Shown here in pieces: positions 1 through 8,855 of a stretch of 64,000 nt of DNA. Source of the DNA: Alkanophaga liquidiphilum (GTDB lineage Archaea; Halobacteriota; Syntropharchaeia; Alkanophagales; B39-G2); the NCBI GenBank assembly GCA_029259535.1, contig JAPHEF010000001.1, positions 62,001 to 126,000 on the forward strand, written 5' to 3'. A program made the position numbers and the translations under genes. Position 1 is the first letter of the stretch. Every line of letters begins with the position of its first letter. The notes under the pieces are model-generated. The model saw nothing but the letters and a program-made list of their open reading frames with translations. It had not been told where the DNA came from and did no database searches.

Positions 1-292
1 CATAGCTTATCTCCCTACCACCTGCTGTCTTCACAACTTTACGTTCTCGGTCTATTTTTGTCGCTGCGTCTATGACGAGGGACAAGCCCCGCTTCTTATA
101 ACGCTCGTTGGAGAAAACGTCGTCATCCACACCTTTCAGCGTCCCGAAGATGTAAGGTATGCCGCAGGGCACCAGTGTCTTCTCCTCCCTCTTTACCAGC
201 GTAACAGAGGCGTCCTTGTAGAAAATTTTAGCTGTAAATGCCGCCGGCGCCCCTGCCGCCGAACCCCCACCGATCACAACCACTCTTTTCAT
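1..292 (-). CDS. FAD/NAD(P)-dependent CoA-disulfide-reductase-like oxidoreductase, N-terminal part
   Basis: This partial gene runs off the left edge, and about 97 N-terminal residues are visible. The ATG at 292 opens a Rossmann FAD-binding motif (VVVIGGGSAAGAPAA, residues 4-18). VPCGIPYIFG follows at residues 41-50, placing a cysteine at residue 43. Coenzyme A-disulfide reductases and NADH oxidases of the pyridine nucleotide-disulfide oxidoreductase family carry their single redox-active cysteine at this position. It probably moves electrons between NAD(P)H and a small disulfide, a polysulfide or oxygen, but the substrate cannot be told from this fragment. Nothing upstream on its strand looks operonic. 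Confidence 0.8.
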   Translation of the reverse strand, partial: MKRVVVIGGGSAAGAPAAFTAKIFYKDASVTLVKREEKTLVPCGIPYIFGTLKGVDDDVFSNERYKKRGLSLVIDAATKIDRERKVVKTAGGREISY

Positions 293-489
293 GCTACTAC
301 ATAGTTTTTACAGAAAAAGAATTAGCTTCCCACGACTCGCTTTTTTCGCTGAGAGCAATGCACGGGTCAGCCATGTATTCATTGCAAAAGCCAATCTTCT
401 TCATAAACTTTGAAGCGAGGGACAACCACCGTGGTGGAGGAATGCCGCTCTCACTTCCGTTATTAATGCACCTCGACATAGATGTGAGT

Positions 490-1023
490 TGCAAAAAGCG
501 TAACGGTGAAGGTTTCGCCGAAGATTAACGTGCCCATTCCTGCCGTCTTAAATTTTTTACAACAGCAGTTAGGCGCTTGCTCGCCTCTACTACGCTTACG
601 TGCTTGAGCGTGGCTTGCACGAGCGGCGAGATCGCTGCTAAAGACGTGAAGAGCATTCTGCACGAGGCGCTTTACGAGCAAGTGCGGGAGACTTTTTGCC
701 TTGGGAGTCAGAGCGTCTAGGAAATCAGGGACGTGGTCGTAGAAGCTTTCAACTCATGGACGCTGCTTCACAGGAAGTGTCGAATTTGCGATTGAGCACG
801 ACGCCATGATTGCTCTCGAACGCTTTGATATCAAGCCAAAAAGGGGCGTGCTGGGAAGGATTTACGTTAGAATGGTGTCAGCGAGCCGGACTCCGAGCGC
901 TGCCGTTTCTGTGAGGCGGAAGGTTTGCGGCGAGGGGCGATTTTCAAGTGCTGCCGCTGCGGACGCGCCTACGATGCCGACTTTAATGCAGCGTGTAAAC
1001 CCGCCCTCGGGCGAACGCCCGTA
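490..1023 (+). pseudogene. tnpB: Decayed IS605-family TnpB (OrfB) gene
   Basis: No intact ORF remains, but pieces in shifting frames match TnpB in order. Near 630-770 there is KSILHEALYEQVRET, then after a stop EIRDVVVEAFNSW, which is the usual helical N-terminal region (LHxALYERLRE ... IRDxxxAYxSW). At 870-1005 a zinc ribbon is visible, CRFCEAEGLRRG followed by FKCCRCGRAYDADFNAA, with the CxxC...CxxC pair and the DADxNAA tail that carries the last catalytic Asp. The central RuvC region is largely deleted, and at least one stop and two frameshifts are present. It is a dead mobile-element remnant with no TnpA partner. The 293-490 stretch upstream holds nothing recognisable. Confidence 0.75.
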
Positions 1024-1132
1024 AAGCCATCGGTTTCAACAGGTGGTTGTTTGCTTGCCAAAGTTTTGCATTATCCCGGCAACGCATACGCTTGCTCTTA
1101 TCTAAATTCTCGTGCTCAATTATGAGTTAAGG

Positions 1133-2845
1133 ATGAATGTCATCATACTTGACGGCTATGTGGACGAGCCAACATGCCTGGGAGTGCCACCATATATTAG
1201 TCCTTATGTGCGTTACGCCGCCGGCGCCGCTCTGAAAACTGCCAAAGAGCTTTGTTTAGACTTAAAACTTTTATACTTCACGATCGACCAGCTACGGAGC
1301 GGCGTGGGCTTTAAAGAGATTATAAAAGCTGACTTGCTTGTAGTCATTTGCGGAACGGCGGTTCCGGGCAAGTATTTAGGTGGGACGCCAGCGTCCTCCT
1401 CAGAGCTTGCGAGGCTATTGAGCGGCGTGGAGCGTCCCGTGAAAGTGCTGGGCGGTCCTGCTGCGAAGTTCGGCTTTGGGACAGGGGGCGGGCGGCGTGC
1501 TGCCGCCGTTCCAGAGGGCGTGTTCGACATCGTTGCGACCGGCGACGTCGAGTTCGTCATTTCGCAACTCATTGCAGAGCGCCTGAGCGTGGAGCGTGTG
1601 GCGCCCGAAGAACATCGTGAAAGCGTCTCACAAATAAGAAATTTTGCTATTTACGGCGCCGAAATAGTAAGGCAGCACCCGAACTTTCCGCACATCATCG
1701 CAGAGCTTGAGACGTATCGGGGCTGCGCCCGCTCGCTCGTCGGTGGCTGTTCCTTTTGCGTGGAGCCGAACAAGGGGTTACCAGATTTCAGACCCGTAGA
1801 GGACGTCGTTGACGAAGTCGCAGCGCTTTACAAAGTGGGCGTGCGGCACTTCCGCTTTGGGAGCCAGCCATGTTTGTTTTCATATATGGCAGAAGGCGTC
1901 GGCGAGCTTGAGTTCCCTAAGCCCAACTCTGAGGCGTTGGAGCGTCTTTACAGGGGAATAAGAGCCGTGGCGCCAAAGCTCAGAACGCTGCACATGGACA
2001 ACGCAAATCCCGGAACGCTCGCTGCATATCCCGAAGAGTGTCGAAGAATTGCAAAAATCATCGTGAAATACCACACAGCGGGAGATGTCGTCGCTCTCGG
2101 CGTTGAAAGCGCTGACCCCGAGGTCGTTCGTAGAAACAACCTTAAAGCAATGCCTGAGGACTGCATGAAAGCGATTGAGTTGCTGAATGAGGTTGGCGCA
2201 CGAAGGGGTGAGAATGGGCTTCCTGAGCTTTTACCTGGTGTTAATTTCGTTTTTGGACTGCTTGGCGAGACGAAAAAAACTTATGAGCTTAACTATGAGT
2301 TTTTACGTGAGGTTTTGGAGAGGAGGTTGCTGCTACGCCGCATAAACCTGCGTCAGGTGATGATTTTCCCGACGACGCGGATGGCGAAGGTCGGCGATAG
2401 GATAATGCGGCGGCACAAGCGCCTGTTCAGGAGCTTCAAGCGGCGGGTGCGTGAGGAGATAGACCGGGAGATGCTAAAGCGGGTCGTGCCTCGTGGCGTC
2501 GTCCTGCGGGACGTGCTGACTGAAATGCATGAAGGTAAAACGACCTTCGGGCGGCAACTCGGCACTTACCCCCTCCTCGTGGGCATTCCTGGCGTTTACG
2601 AGCTGCGCCGCTTCCTCGATGTGAAAGTTGTAGATTACGGCTTCAGGTCGATCACCGCCGTTCCGTTCCCGCTGGACGTGAATACCGCACCAAAAGAGAC
2701 TTTAATGGCGCTACCCGGCGTCGGCGAGCGCAGGGCGGCTGCTATCGAGCGGAAAAGACCGTTTAAAAGCGTAGAGGATTTTGTGAGCGCCTTTGATGAC
2801 AAAGCCGTAGGTGAAAAGCTGCGGGAATACGTGAAGGTGCTTTAA
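1133..2845 (+). CDS. Radical SAM protein with C-terminal helix-hairpin-helix (COG1031-like)
   Basis: This 570-residue protein has an N-terminal B12-binding-like alpha/beta region. A radical SAM cluster motif follows, with cysteines at about residues 198, 206 and 209 (GCARSLVGGCSFC). The spacing is CX7CX2C rather than the classical CX3CX2C, as seen in the archaeal family of radical SAM enzymes with a C-terminal HhH. The C-terminus has a helix-hairpin-helix (NTAPKETLMALPGVGERRA), which suggests nucleic acid binding. The ATG at 1133 was chosen over the upstream GTG at 1112 because the family starts directly with the hydrophobic strand MNVIILDGY. The reaction is not established for the family; RNA or DNA modification is a guess. 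Confidence 0.85.
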   Translation: MNVIILDGYVDEPTCLGVPPYISPYVRYAAGAALKTAKELCLDLKLLYFTIDQLRSGVGFKEIIKADLLVVICGTAVPGKYLGGTPASSSELARLLSGVERPVKVLGGPAAKFGFGTGGGRRAAAVPEGVFDIVATGDVEFVISQLIAERLSVERVAPEEHRESVSQIRNFAIYGAEIVRQHPNFPHIIAELETYRGCARSLVGGCSFCVEPNKGLPDFRPVEDVVDEVAALYKVGVRHFRFGSQPCLFSYMAEGVGELEFPKPNSEALERLYRGIRAVAPKLRTLHMDNANPGTLAAYPEECRRIAKIIVKYHTAGDVVALGVESADPEVVRRNNLKAMPEDCMKAIELLNEVGARRGENGLPELLPGVNFVFGLLGETKKTYELNYEFLREVLERRLLLRRINLRQVMIFPTTRMAKVGDRIMRRHKRLFRSFKRRVREEIDREMLKRVVPRGVVLRDVLTEMHEGKTTFGRQLGTYPLLVGIPGVYELRRFLDVKVVDYGFRSITAVPFPLDVNTAPKETLMALPGVGERRAAAIERKRPFKSVEDFVSAFDDKAVGEKLREYVKVL

Positions 2846-2931
2846 TAAGTGGGATGGGGTTACTTACATGCGCTCTTGCCACTGGAGAACAAATAGCAAG
2901 TAAGATTCTCATGAAGCAAAAAGGTTACCTA

Positions 2932-4314
2932 ATGCTTTCAGGATTTTTCGAGCCGCGGGGCGTAGTTGTCGTCGGGGCTTCGAGGAATCCGGGGAAGGGC
3001 GGCTACACTGTCGTCGAAAATTTCGTCAAAACTGGATTCAAGGACAAAGTCTTCCCGATAAACCCGCACGCCTCCGAAATTCTTGGCGTCCGTGCGTATA
3101 AAAGCGTCAAAGACGTCCCTAAGGGCGTAGCCGACCTTGCTTTAATCCTCGTGCCTGCGGAAGCCGTGCCAACGGCGTTACATGAGTGTGGAGAGTGTGG
3201 CATTAAGAACGTGATTATCGAGTCGGGCGGCTTTGCCGAAGTCGGCAACCACGAACTCGAAAGGGAAGTCGTAAGCACTGCAAAGCGCTACGGCATACGA
3301 GTCATGGGCCCCAATAGCATAGGCGTCGTGAACACGAGCAGCGGGCTTTTCACACCATACGTCTCGCTTCTGCAAATTAGAGGGGGCGGCGTTGCGTTCG
3401 TCGGACAAACAGGGCTTTTCGCAAGCGTCTTCTTGGAATATTTCAACGAGCGTCACATCGGCATCAGCAAAATCGTCTGCCTTGGGAACAAGTGCGACGT
3501 GGACGAAGCTGACCTCCTCGAATATCTCGGCAACGACCCTGAAACGAAGGTTATCTGTATGTATATAGAGGGGGTGCGGGATGACAGGAGACTTATGACG
3601 CTCGCCAAGAGAATCTCAAAGCAGAAGCCTATAATTGTTTTAAAAGCCGGCAGAACGGAGCTCGGGCGGAAGGCGGCGGCGTCGCACACCGGCACGCTGG
3701 CAGGCGACGACAAAATCTACGACGCGGCGTTCAAACAATGCGGCATCATCAGAGTCTCGTATTTCGAGGAACTTTTCGACGTTGCGAAGGCGTTTGCGTC
3801 GCAGCCGCTACCAAACGGGAAAAACGTTGGAATCATCACCGTAACGGGCGCCGGGGGCGTCACCGCCGCCGATTATTGCATGGAACGCGGGCTGGAGCTA
3901 CCCTCACTCTCGAAGAGAACTTTAGAGGGGGTAAAAAGAGTGTTTCCGGAATGGGCAAGCCTAGGAAACCCGCTGGACGTGTGGGTTGCCGTGGAGGCAA
4001 GTGGCATGGAGCGGACATACGAGGCTACGACGAGGGCTTTAGTCGAGGACGAAAATGTGGACGCGTTAATAGTGGTGCTGGCGGCTGTAAGTTGGACTGC
4101 TACCGACGTGAAAATATTTAAGAACTTGGGCGAGGAATGCATGCGTCGCGGCAAGTCCTTCCTATTTGTGTCGCTCCTCGGCGAGTATCAGATTTTTAAG
4201 CGGTGCGTGGAGACGCTTGAGCCCGAAATACCCGTTTTTCCGACCGTGGAAAGAGCGGTGCGCGCCTTGGCGGCGCTCGTCGAATACAGGGATTACGTCA
4301 TGGCGTCACGCTAA
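2932..4314 (+). CDS. ADP-forming acyl-CoA synthetase, alpha subunit
   Basis: This is a 460-residue alpha-type subunit of the NDP-forming acetate/acyl-CoA ligase family, which makes ATP from acyl-CoA in peptide- and acid-fermenting archaea. The N-terminal CoA-binding Rossmann domain begins FFEPRGVVVVGASRNPGKGG. The phosphorylated catalytic histidine sits in SHTGTLAGDD near residue 252. The ATP-grasp beta domain is absent, so a partner subunit must be encoded elsewhere. The ATG at 2932 gives the family's normal N-terminus; codons at 2854 and 2911 would add an unconserved extension. A paralog lies at 60048-61541. Substrate specificity cannot be read from the sequence. Confidence 0.85.
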   Translation: MLSGFFEPRGVVVVGASRNPGKGGYTVVENFVKTGFKDKVFPINPHASEILGVRAYKSVKDVPKGVADLALILVPAEAVPTALHECGECGIKNVIIESGGFAEVGNHELEREVVSTAKRYGIRVMGPNSIGVVNTSSGLFTPYVSLLQIRGGGVAFVGQTGLFASVFLEYFNERHIGISKIVCLGNKCDVDEADLLEYLGNDPETKVICMYIEGVRDDRRLMTLAKRISKQKPIIVLKAGRTELGRKAAASHTGTLAGDDKIYDAAFKQCGIIRVSYFEELFDVAKAFASQPLPNGKNVGIITVTGAGGVTAADYCMERGLELPSLSKRTLEGVKRVFPEWASLGNPLDVWVAVEASGMERTYEATTRALVEDENVDALIVVLAAVSWTATDVKIFKNLGEECMRRGKSFLFVSLLGEYQIFKRCVETLEPEIPVFPTVERAVRALAALVEYRDYVMASR

Positions 4315-4383
4315 CGCGGTTGGGAAAAGCAACGAATCGCAACGAGCACAATTTTTTTAAGCACCGCTGCGAATGGATGATTA

Positions 4384-4857
4384 ATGACGACGGTGTATGA
4401 TGTTCCGCAAGACAAGCTCGTTCAGTTAGCAGCGGAAAAACTGAAGAGGGGGAAGGGAATAGCGCCGCCGAAGTGGGCAGCGTTCGTCAAAGGCGGCATC
4501 TCCAACGAGTTACCACCACAGCAGGAGGACTGGTGGTGGACACGTTGCGCCTCGGTGCTCCGGCAGATTTACATCCACGGTCCGGTAGGTGTTTCTCGCC
4601 TCCGCACTTATTACGGCGGAAAACGTCGCAGAGGCGTCAAACCCCCACATTTCAGAAAAGGCTCCGGGAAAATCGTGAGAGAAGTGCTGCAGCAGCTCGA
4701 AAGAGCGGGACTCGTGATAAAAACCAAGAAGGGCAGGAAAATCTCGCCGAAGGGGCAGGCTTTCCTTGACAACGTCGCCTACGAGCTTAAGCTGATGCTT
4801 GAGACTGAAGGGGCAAAGACCGTCGAGAAGGCTGAGGCGGTGGCAGGTGAGGCGTGA
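4384..4857 (+). CDS. rps19e: 30S ribosomal protein S19e
   Basis: The 157-residue protein is full length for archaeal S19e, a small-subunit protein needed for late 30S maturation. Family signatures include YDVPQDKLVQLAAEKLK at the N-terminus, KWAAFVKGGISNE, the RQIYIHGPVGVSRLRTYYGG block and a basic GKRRRGVKPPHF stretch. The C-terminus has an acidic tail after the conserved core. A T-rich TATA-like element (4349-4360) lies about 25-35 bp upstream. The gene heads a cluster with a PDCD5-family protein, whose ATG overlaps this stop codon, an arrangement common in archaea. Confidence 0.97.
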   Translation: MTTVYDVPQDKLVQLAAEKLKRGKGIAPPKWAAFVKGGISNELPPQQEDWWWTRCASVLRQIYIHGPVGVSRLRTYYGGKRRRGVKPPHFRKGSGKIVREVLQQLERAGLVIKTKKGRKISPKGQAFLDNVAYELKLMLETEGAKTVEKAEAVAGEA

Positions 4858-5192
4858 TGTCCGACGAAGAACTCGAGCTCCTGCGACGGCAAAGGATGCA
4901 GCGTCTCATGCAGGCGCAGATAGAGGCTCAGCGGGAAGAAGAGGCTCGTAAGGAGTTTGAAGAACGAAAACGCCTCATCCTGCGGCAAATATTAACATCG
5001 AGCGCTAGAGAGCGACTTAACACCATAAGAATGACACGCCCAGAGCTCGTCGAGCACATAGAAAATCAGTTAGTGCTCCTAGCGCAGAGTGGCAGGATAA
5101 GGGGGATGATAAATGACGAGCAGCTGAAGGAAATATTGCGTCAACTAATGCCGAAAAAGCGAGAAATAACCATTAGGAGAATAAGTAAGTGA
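4857..5192 (+). CDS. PDCD5-family DNA-binding protein
   Basis: This 111-residue protein of the archaeal/eukaryotic PDCD5 (TFAR19) family has a charged N-terminal helix rich in Arg, Gln and Glu (LLRRQRMQRLMQAQIEAQRE). The family's three-helix core follows (RQILTSSARERLNTIRMTRP) and the closing motif GMINDEQLKEILRQL. The ATG at 4857 overlaps the S19e stop as ATGA, suggesting translational coupling; a GTG one codon upstream is less likely. Family members bind DNA non-specifically or interact with chaperonin in eukaryotes. The archaeal role is not settled. Confidence 0.95.
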   Translation: MSDEELELLRRQRMQRLMQAQIEAQREEEARKEFEERKRLILRQILTSSARERLNTIRMTRPELVEHIENQLVLLAQSGRIRGMINDEQLKEILRQLMPKKREITIRRISK

Positions 5193-5194
5193 AA

Positions 5195-6739
5195 ATGACT
5201 GAATTTAACCTCGAAAAGTATGAGCCAATTCCTGTGGTTTATGAGTTGAGGTATTCGATTCTGAAGAGATTGAGAGCGGGAGAGGACGTTCTGAGCCTGA
5301 TTCCCGACATCGACGGCAGAGAGGAGACGAAAAGGGATGTGATACGAGCTATATTATCGGGAGCGAGTCCCTTTTTGGTTTCTGAAGAGGGAACTGGTAA
5401 GACGAGGCTCGCGAAGTCCTTAACGAAGCTCCTTTACAAGGTGCCTGCGATAAAGGGCTGCCCGTATCACGACGACCCGAAGTGGAGCAAGGAGTGGCTC
5501 TGCCCTCGCTGCGCAGAGAGCGAAAATCCGGCGGAGGAGTTCGGTATAGAATTTATATCACCGGAGGAGCGGTTTTCGAGAATTCAAGGCAATGAATACA
5601 CAAATTTCGCAAAAATACTCGGCGTCAAGGACATTCAGGTGATAAGGGAGGGGAAAAGTCCGACAGACCCTAAGGTGTTTACGGGAACTGGCATATTCAG
5701 GGGGAACCGTGGCATCGTCTTTGTGGACGAGCTACCAGCAATCCCGACGAACGTCCAAGTCCTCTTCCACCCCATCTTAGAAGAAGGCAAGGTAATACTG
5801 GAAGAATTTAACCTTGTGAAGCCCGTGGATATTTTTTTGGTAGCTACAGGCAACCCGGAAGGCTTCGCTCATGTTAATAAGATTCCAAGACCGCTCCTTG
5901 ACCGCCTTGAGATGATTTACATGGGGTTGCCTGAGGAGGAAGTCGAAAAGGAGATAATGCTAAAGGAGAAGTTTAGGGTGGTTCCCGAATACTACACCCA
6001 AACTATCTGGGGGGAAGATGAGAAAGAGGTAATTTCTGCGGACGTGCGTGAGTTGGAGCGTGACGCTGCGCTGCCGTGGTGGATAATTGAAGTCATAAAG
6101 AAGACAGTGAGTTACACGAGGAAGTGTCCGAACCTCGAAAAGGGCGTGAGCATCCGTGGCGGCAAGCGGGCAATAGACCACGCATATGCGAGCGTGGAGA
6201 TGCGGTGTGGAGAGGTTGCAAACCTTCGAGATGCTTGCGACGGGCTTAAGCTCTCGCTACGTGGTAGGATTTTTGTTCGCCCCGACTTAATAGATGTGGA
6301 GGGGGAGACGCAAAAATCCTTTGAGAGGATTGACCTGATAGTCGAAGACATAATGAAGTATGCGGTAGGGAGCGTTAGCGCTGAAATCTGGGAGAAAATT
6401 CAGGACCTGAGCATGTGGTTGCAGGATGAAATTATCCAAGTTGCTAAAGGTCTCGTTACGAGGAACACTCCTCTCTTAAGCTCCTTGGAGCAGTGCGACG
6501 CCCTCGGAGAGGCGGTGCAGCGGCTTAGCTCCCTCGCCGTCGGCAGGGTGGACGAGACGCTCCTCAATGAAAAAGAGCGTATGCTTGTGTATAGGGCGAA
6601 GACGCTCAGCGGACGGCTTGCCGACGAGTATCTCTTCTCCGCCGTCGAGTTCTTAGCGAACGTCGCCGCCATGCACGGGCTCGTTGAAGAAAACGAGATC
6701 TTGGAGGCTTTCTTCGTGCCGAGAAGCTTCAAGCTTTAG
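5195..6739 (+). CDS. MoxR/Mg-chelatase-like AAA+ ATPase with zinc-finger insertion
   Basis: The protein is 514 residues. The nucleotide site reads SEEGTGKT, so the first glycine of the usual GxxxxGK[ST] is a serine. Walker B is GIVFVDELPAI, and an ATGNPEG sensor segment follows, all typical of MoxR/ChlI-type AAA+ proteins. Between Walker A and B there is an insertion with GCPYHDDP and LCPRC, a likely zinc finger. The C-terminal half is helical. Proteins of this group act as chaperone-like remodelers, normally with a VWA-domain partner, but no VWA gene is nearby. ATG 5195 follows the PDCD5 stop by 2 bp, so it is probably in the same transcript. Confidence 0.75.
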   Translation: MTEFNLEKYEPIPVVYELRYSILKRLRAGEDVLSLIPDIDGREETKRDVIRAILSGASPFLVSEEGTGKTRLAKSLTKLLYKVPAIKGCPYHDDPKWSKEWLCPRCAESENPAEEFGIEFISPEERFSRIQGNEYTNFAKILGVKDIQVIREGKSPTDPKVFTGTGIFRGNRGIVFVDELPAIPTNVQVLFHPILEEGKVILEEFNLVKPVDIFLVATGNPEGFAHVNKIPRPLLDRLEMIYMGLPEEEVEKEIMLKEKFRVVPEYYTQTIWGEDEKEVISADVRELERDAALPWWIIEVIKKTVSYTRKCPNLEKGVSIRGGKRAIDHAYASVEMRCGEVANLRDACDGLKLSLRGRIFVRPDLIDVEGETQKSFERIDLIVEDIMKYAVGSVSAEIWEKIQDLSMWLQDEIIQVAKGLVTRNTPLLSSLEQCDALGEAVQRLSSLAVGRVDETLLNEKERMLVYRAKTLSGRLADEYLFSAVEFLANVAAMHGLVEENEILEAFFVPRSFKL

Positions 6740-6744
6740 CCGCC

Positions 6745-7293
6745 ATGCCGCAGTATAAAATCATAGAGCTCGGCAAAGAAGACGCCGAAGATTTGGAGCG
6801 GCTTTTCAAAGAGGTCTGGCCACGAGCTTACGAGTATCCTGAGGGCTGGCGACGGAAACGCACGATGAGCGCCGAGCAGATAAAAAAGGAAATGGACGAA
6901 GGTTACCACTATTTCGGCGTCAGGGTCGGCGGGCGGCTCGTAGGCGCCTACAAAGCTAAAATCACGGAGCGTGGCTGCTTCGGCGAGCAGCAATCCGTCC
7001 TCCCTGAGTTTTGCGGCAAGGGTGTTGCGTCTGCCATGTATGAGCAGTTCATCGAGTTCGCCCGCTGCAACAAGTGCAAGGTGAATTACGTGAACATTCT
7101 TGTCGGGCAGAAGTCCGGAGAGCGGCTCGTCCAAAAGTTCGGCTTCCGCCGCGTCGGAGAACCTTACGAGCAGTATCCGGGGATGCTCGTCCAGATGTGG
7201 GAGCGGGAGGTCGAAGGCGTCGTCGATGACGAAGCGGCAGCGAGCGCAGAAGCCGGTGCTGCGGTGTCGGGGGCAACGCATGAAAAAACGTGA
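6745..7293 (+). CDS. GNAT-family N-acetyltransferase
   Basis: This 182-residue protein has the GNAT fold. A beta4 strand (GCFGEQQSVLPEFCG) leads into the acetyl-CoA pyrophosphate loop GKGVASAMYEQF, a variant of the Q/RxxGxG/A motif. The later VNYVNILVGQKSGERLVQKFGFRRVGE segment is the family's motif B with its beta-bulge. The last 25 residues are low-complexity Ala/Glu and not part of the fold. It starts 5 bp after the AAA+ ATPase and overlaps nog1. The acyl acceptor (protein, tRNA or small molecule) is unknown. Confidence 0.8.
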   Translation: MPQYKIIELGKEDAEDLERLFKEVWPRAYEYPEGWRRKRTMSAEQIKKEMDEGYHYFGVRVGGRLVGAYKAKITERGCFGEQQSVLPEFCGKGVASAMYEQFIEFARCNKCKVNYVNILVGQKSGERLVQKFGFRRVGEPYEQYPGMLVQMWEREVEGVVDDEAAASAEAGAAVSGATHEKT

Positions 7294-8311
7294 GATGAAG
7301 ATGTTTGACAAAATTCCAGAAGTCCCCGCCGCCGAAGAGCTTGTGGAGCGGGCGCTTAGGCGTGCTGTCAAGGCGAAAAAGGCTTTACGAGACAAAAGGG
7401 GAAAAGAGCGTGTCCTGGTAACAACAGCCGCAAACATTTTTGCAGATACTTTTAAAAACGTCGTCCGTGGCTTCCCAAACTTTGACGAAGTCCATCCTTT
7501 CTATCGTGAGACTTTAGACGTTTTAATAGGCGTTGATGCTGTGCGTTCGGCATTAGCCTCGCTCGATTGGGCAGCTGCAAAGATTAGAGCTTTGTCGCAG
7601 GAGTATTCACGCAAGATGAGACGGGCGACGGAGCGGGAAGCTGTGGCGCTGCGGAAAGAAGCTCTCGGCAGGATAATTTCTGTGGTAGAGAGGGTGGAGC
7701 GCCGGCTGGAGGTCCTGAAGGAGGCACGGCGGCTGTTGCGTCGCCTGCCAATCGTCAGCGGGGATGAAGTTGCGGCGGTCGTCGCAGGCTACGCAAACGT
7801 CGGGAAGTCGAGCTTCGTTGCAAGAATGAGCACGGCAAAGCCCGAAGTAGCAACCTACCCCTTCACAACGAAAAACGTGAGCGTCGGGCACATCTTCAAC
7901 GGAAACGAACGCTATGTCGTCATTGACACGCCTGGACTCCTTGATAGACCGTTCTCCGAACGCAACAAGATAGAGCTGCAAGCAATCTCCGCACTAAAAC
8001 ACTTGGCGGACGTCATCGTCTTCATCCTTGACCCCTCAGAGACCTGCGGCTACTCCGTAGAGCGGCAACTCAAGCTGCTGCGAGAAATACGGGTGGAGTT
8101 CAAAGTGCCAATGCTCGTCATCCTGAACAAAATGGACCTCCTCGAGACGCCACTTGGCGCAAGCATAAAGACAAACGTTGAAAAGATACGTTCGGAGGTA
8201 CAAGAATTCTACGAAGTTTCGACCTTCACCGGGAAGAATTTGGACGCCGTAAGGGAGAAACTCTTGGGGATGTTATGGGCTGCGAGGCGGACTGCCTTTG
8301 CCGTAGCTTAG
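7280..8311 (+). CDS. NOG1-family GTP-binding protein
   Basis: This archaeal homolog of Nog1 is a GTPase in 60S/50S ribosome assembly. The N-terminal helical bundle (FADTFKNVVRGFPNFDEVHP) is diagnostic of the family. The G domain follows: G1 GYANVGKSS, G2 around YPFTTKNVSVGH, G3 DTPGLLDRP and G4 NKMD. The start is uncertain. ATG 7280 overlaps the GNAT gene by 14 bp, while ATGs at 7295 and 7301 would avoid overlap and lie closer to the conserved N-terminus. The position after rps19e and the GNAT gene fits a ribosome-related cluster. It ends convergently with pyrI. Confidence 0.93.
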   Translation: MKKREMKMFDKIPEVPAAEELVERALRRAVKAKKALRDKRGKERVLVTTAANIFADTFKNVVRGFPNFDEVHPFYRETLDVLIGVDAVRSALASLDWAAAKIRALSQEYSRKMRRATEREAVALRKEALGRIISVVERVERRLEVLKEARRLLRRLPIVSGDEVAAVVAGYANVGKSSFVARMSTAKPEVATYPFTTKNVSVGHIFNGNERYVVIDTPGLLDRPFSERNKIELQAISALKHLADVIVFILDPSETCGYSVERQLKLLREIRVEFKVPMLVILNKMDLLETPLGASIKTNVEKIRSEVQEFYEVSTFTGKNLDAVREKLLGMLWAARRTAFAVA

Positions 8312-8335
8312 GTAGCGAGTTGGAGCTTGCCGCAA

Positions 8336-8827
8336 TCAAAGCTGCTCCATCACGTCATCCAAGTCCATCATGCGCTCGCAGTATGCGCAGCGGAAGCGGA
8401 GCCTGCTGCGCACCTCTTCGCCCTCGCCGCCGGCGCCGCTCTCGACGACTTGAAACTTCGAACGCACCGGCTCGTTAGTATTCGAGATGCAGCTTGGATT
8501 CGCACACCTTATTACACCTTCTATCTCCGTAGGCAAGAAGACTTTGTGCTTCTCCACAACCTCGTAATCCCTTATTATGTTTATCGTGGCGTTCGGCGCT
8601 ATCAACGCAATTTTATCCACCTCTTCTGGCTTCAACTCCCTGTTTTCTACCTTCACGATGTCCTTTTTCCCCATTTTTCCGCTGCGCACGTTCATTACGA
8701 CGCTCACTACCTCTTTCGTCCCTGGTTTTATCTCTAAAATCTTTAGGACGTTCAAGGCTTGCCCCGCGGTTATATGGTCTATCACGGTGCCATCCTTTAT
8801 CGGTTGAACCTTTAACTCACGCTTCAT
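8336..8827 (-). CDS. pyrI: Aspartate carbamoyltransferase regulatory chain
   Basis: This is the regulatory subunit of ATCase, which binds CTP/ATP and controls the committed step of pyrimidine synthesis. The N-terminal allosteric domain begins KVQPIKDGTVIDHITAGQAL and contains VSVVMNVRSGKMGKKDIVK. The C-terminal zinc domain has the four cysteines CANPSC and CAYC that contact the catalytic chain. An Ala/Gly-rich insertion of about 10 residues between the cysteine pairs is unusual. ATG 8827 is preferred to 8836. The usual partner pyrB is not adjacent: speE lies upstream and nog1 converges from downstream. Confidence 0.96.
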   Translation of the reverse strand: MKRELKVQPIKDGTVIDHITAGQALNVLKILEIKPGTKEVVSVVMNVRSGKMGKKDIVKVENRELKPEEVDKIALIAPNATINIIRDYEVVEKHKVFLPTEIEGVIRCANPSCISNTNEPVRSKFQVVESGAGGEGEEVRSRLRFRCAYCERMMDLDDVMEQL

Positions 8828-8855
8828 GCCTTTCACAGCCTAATTCCTTTCCCGC

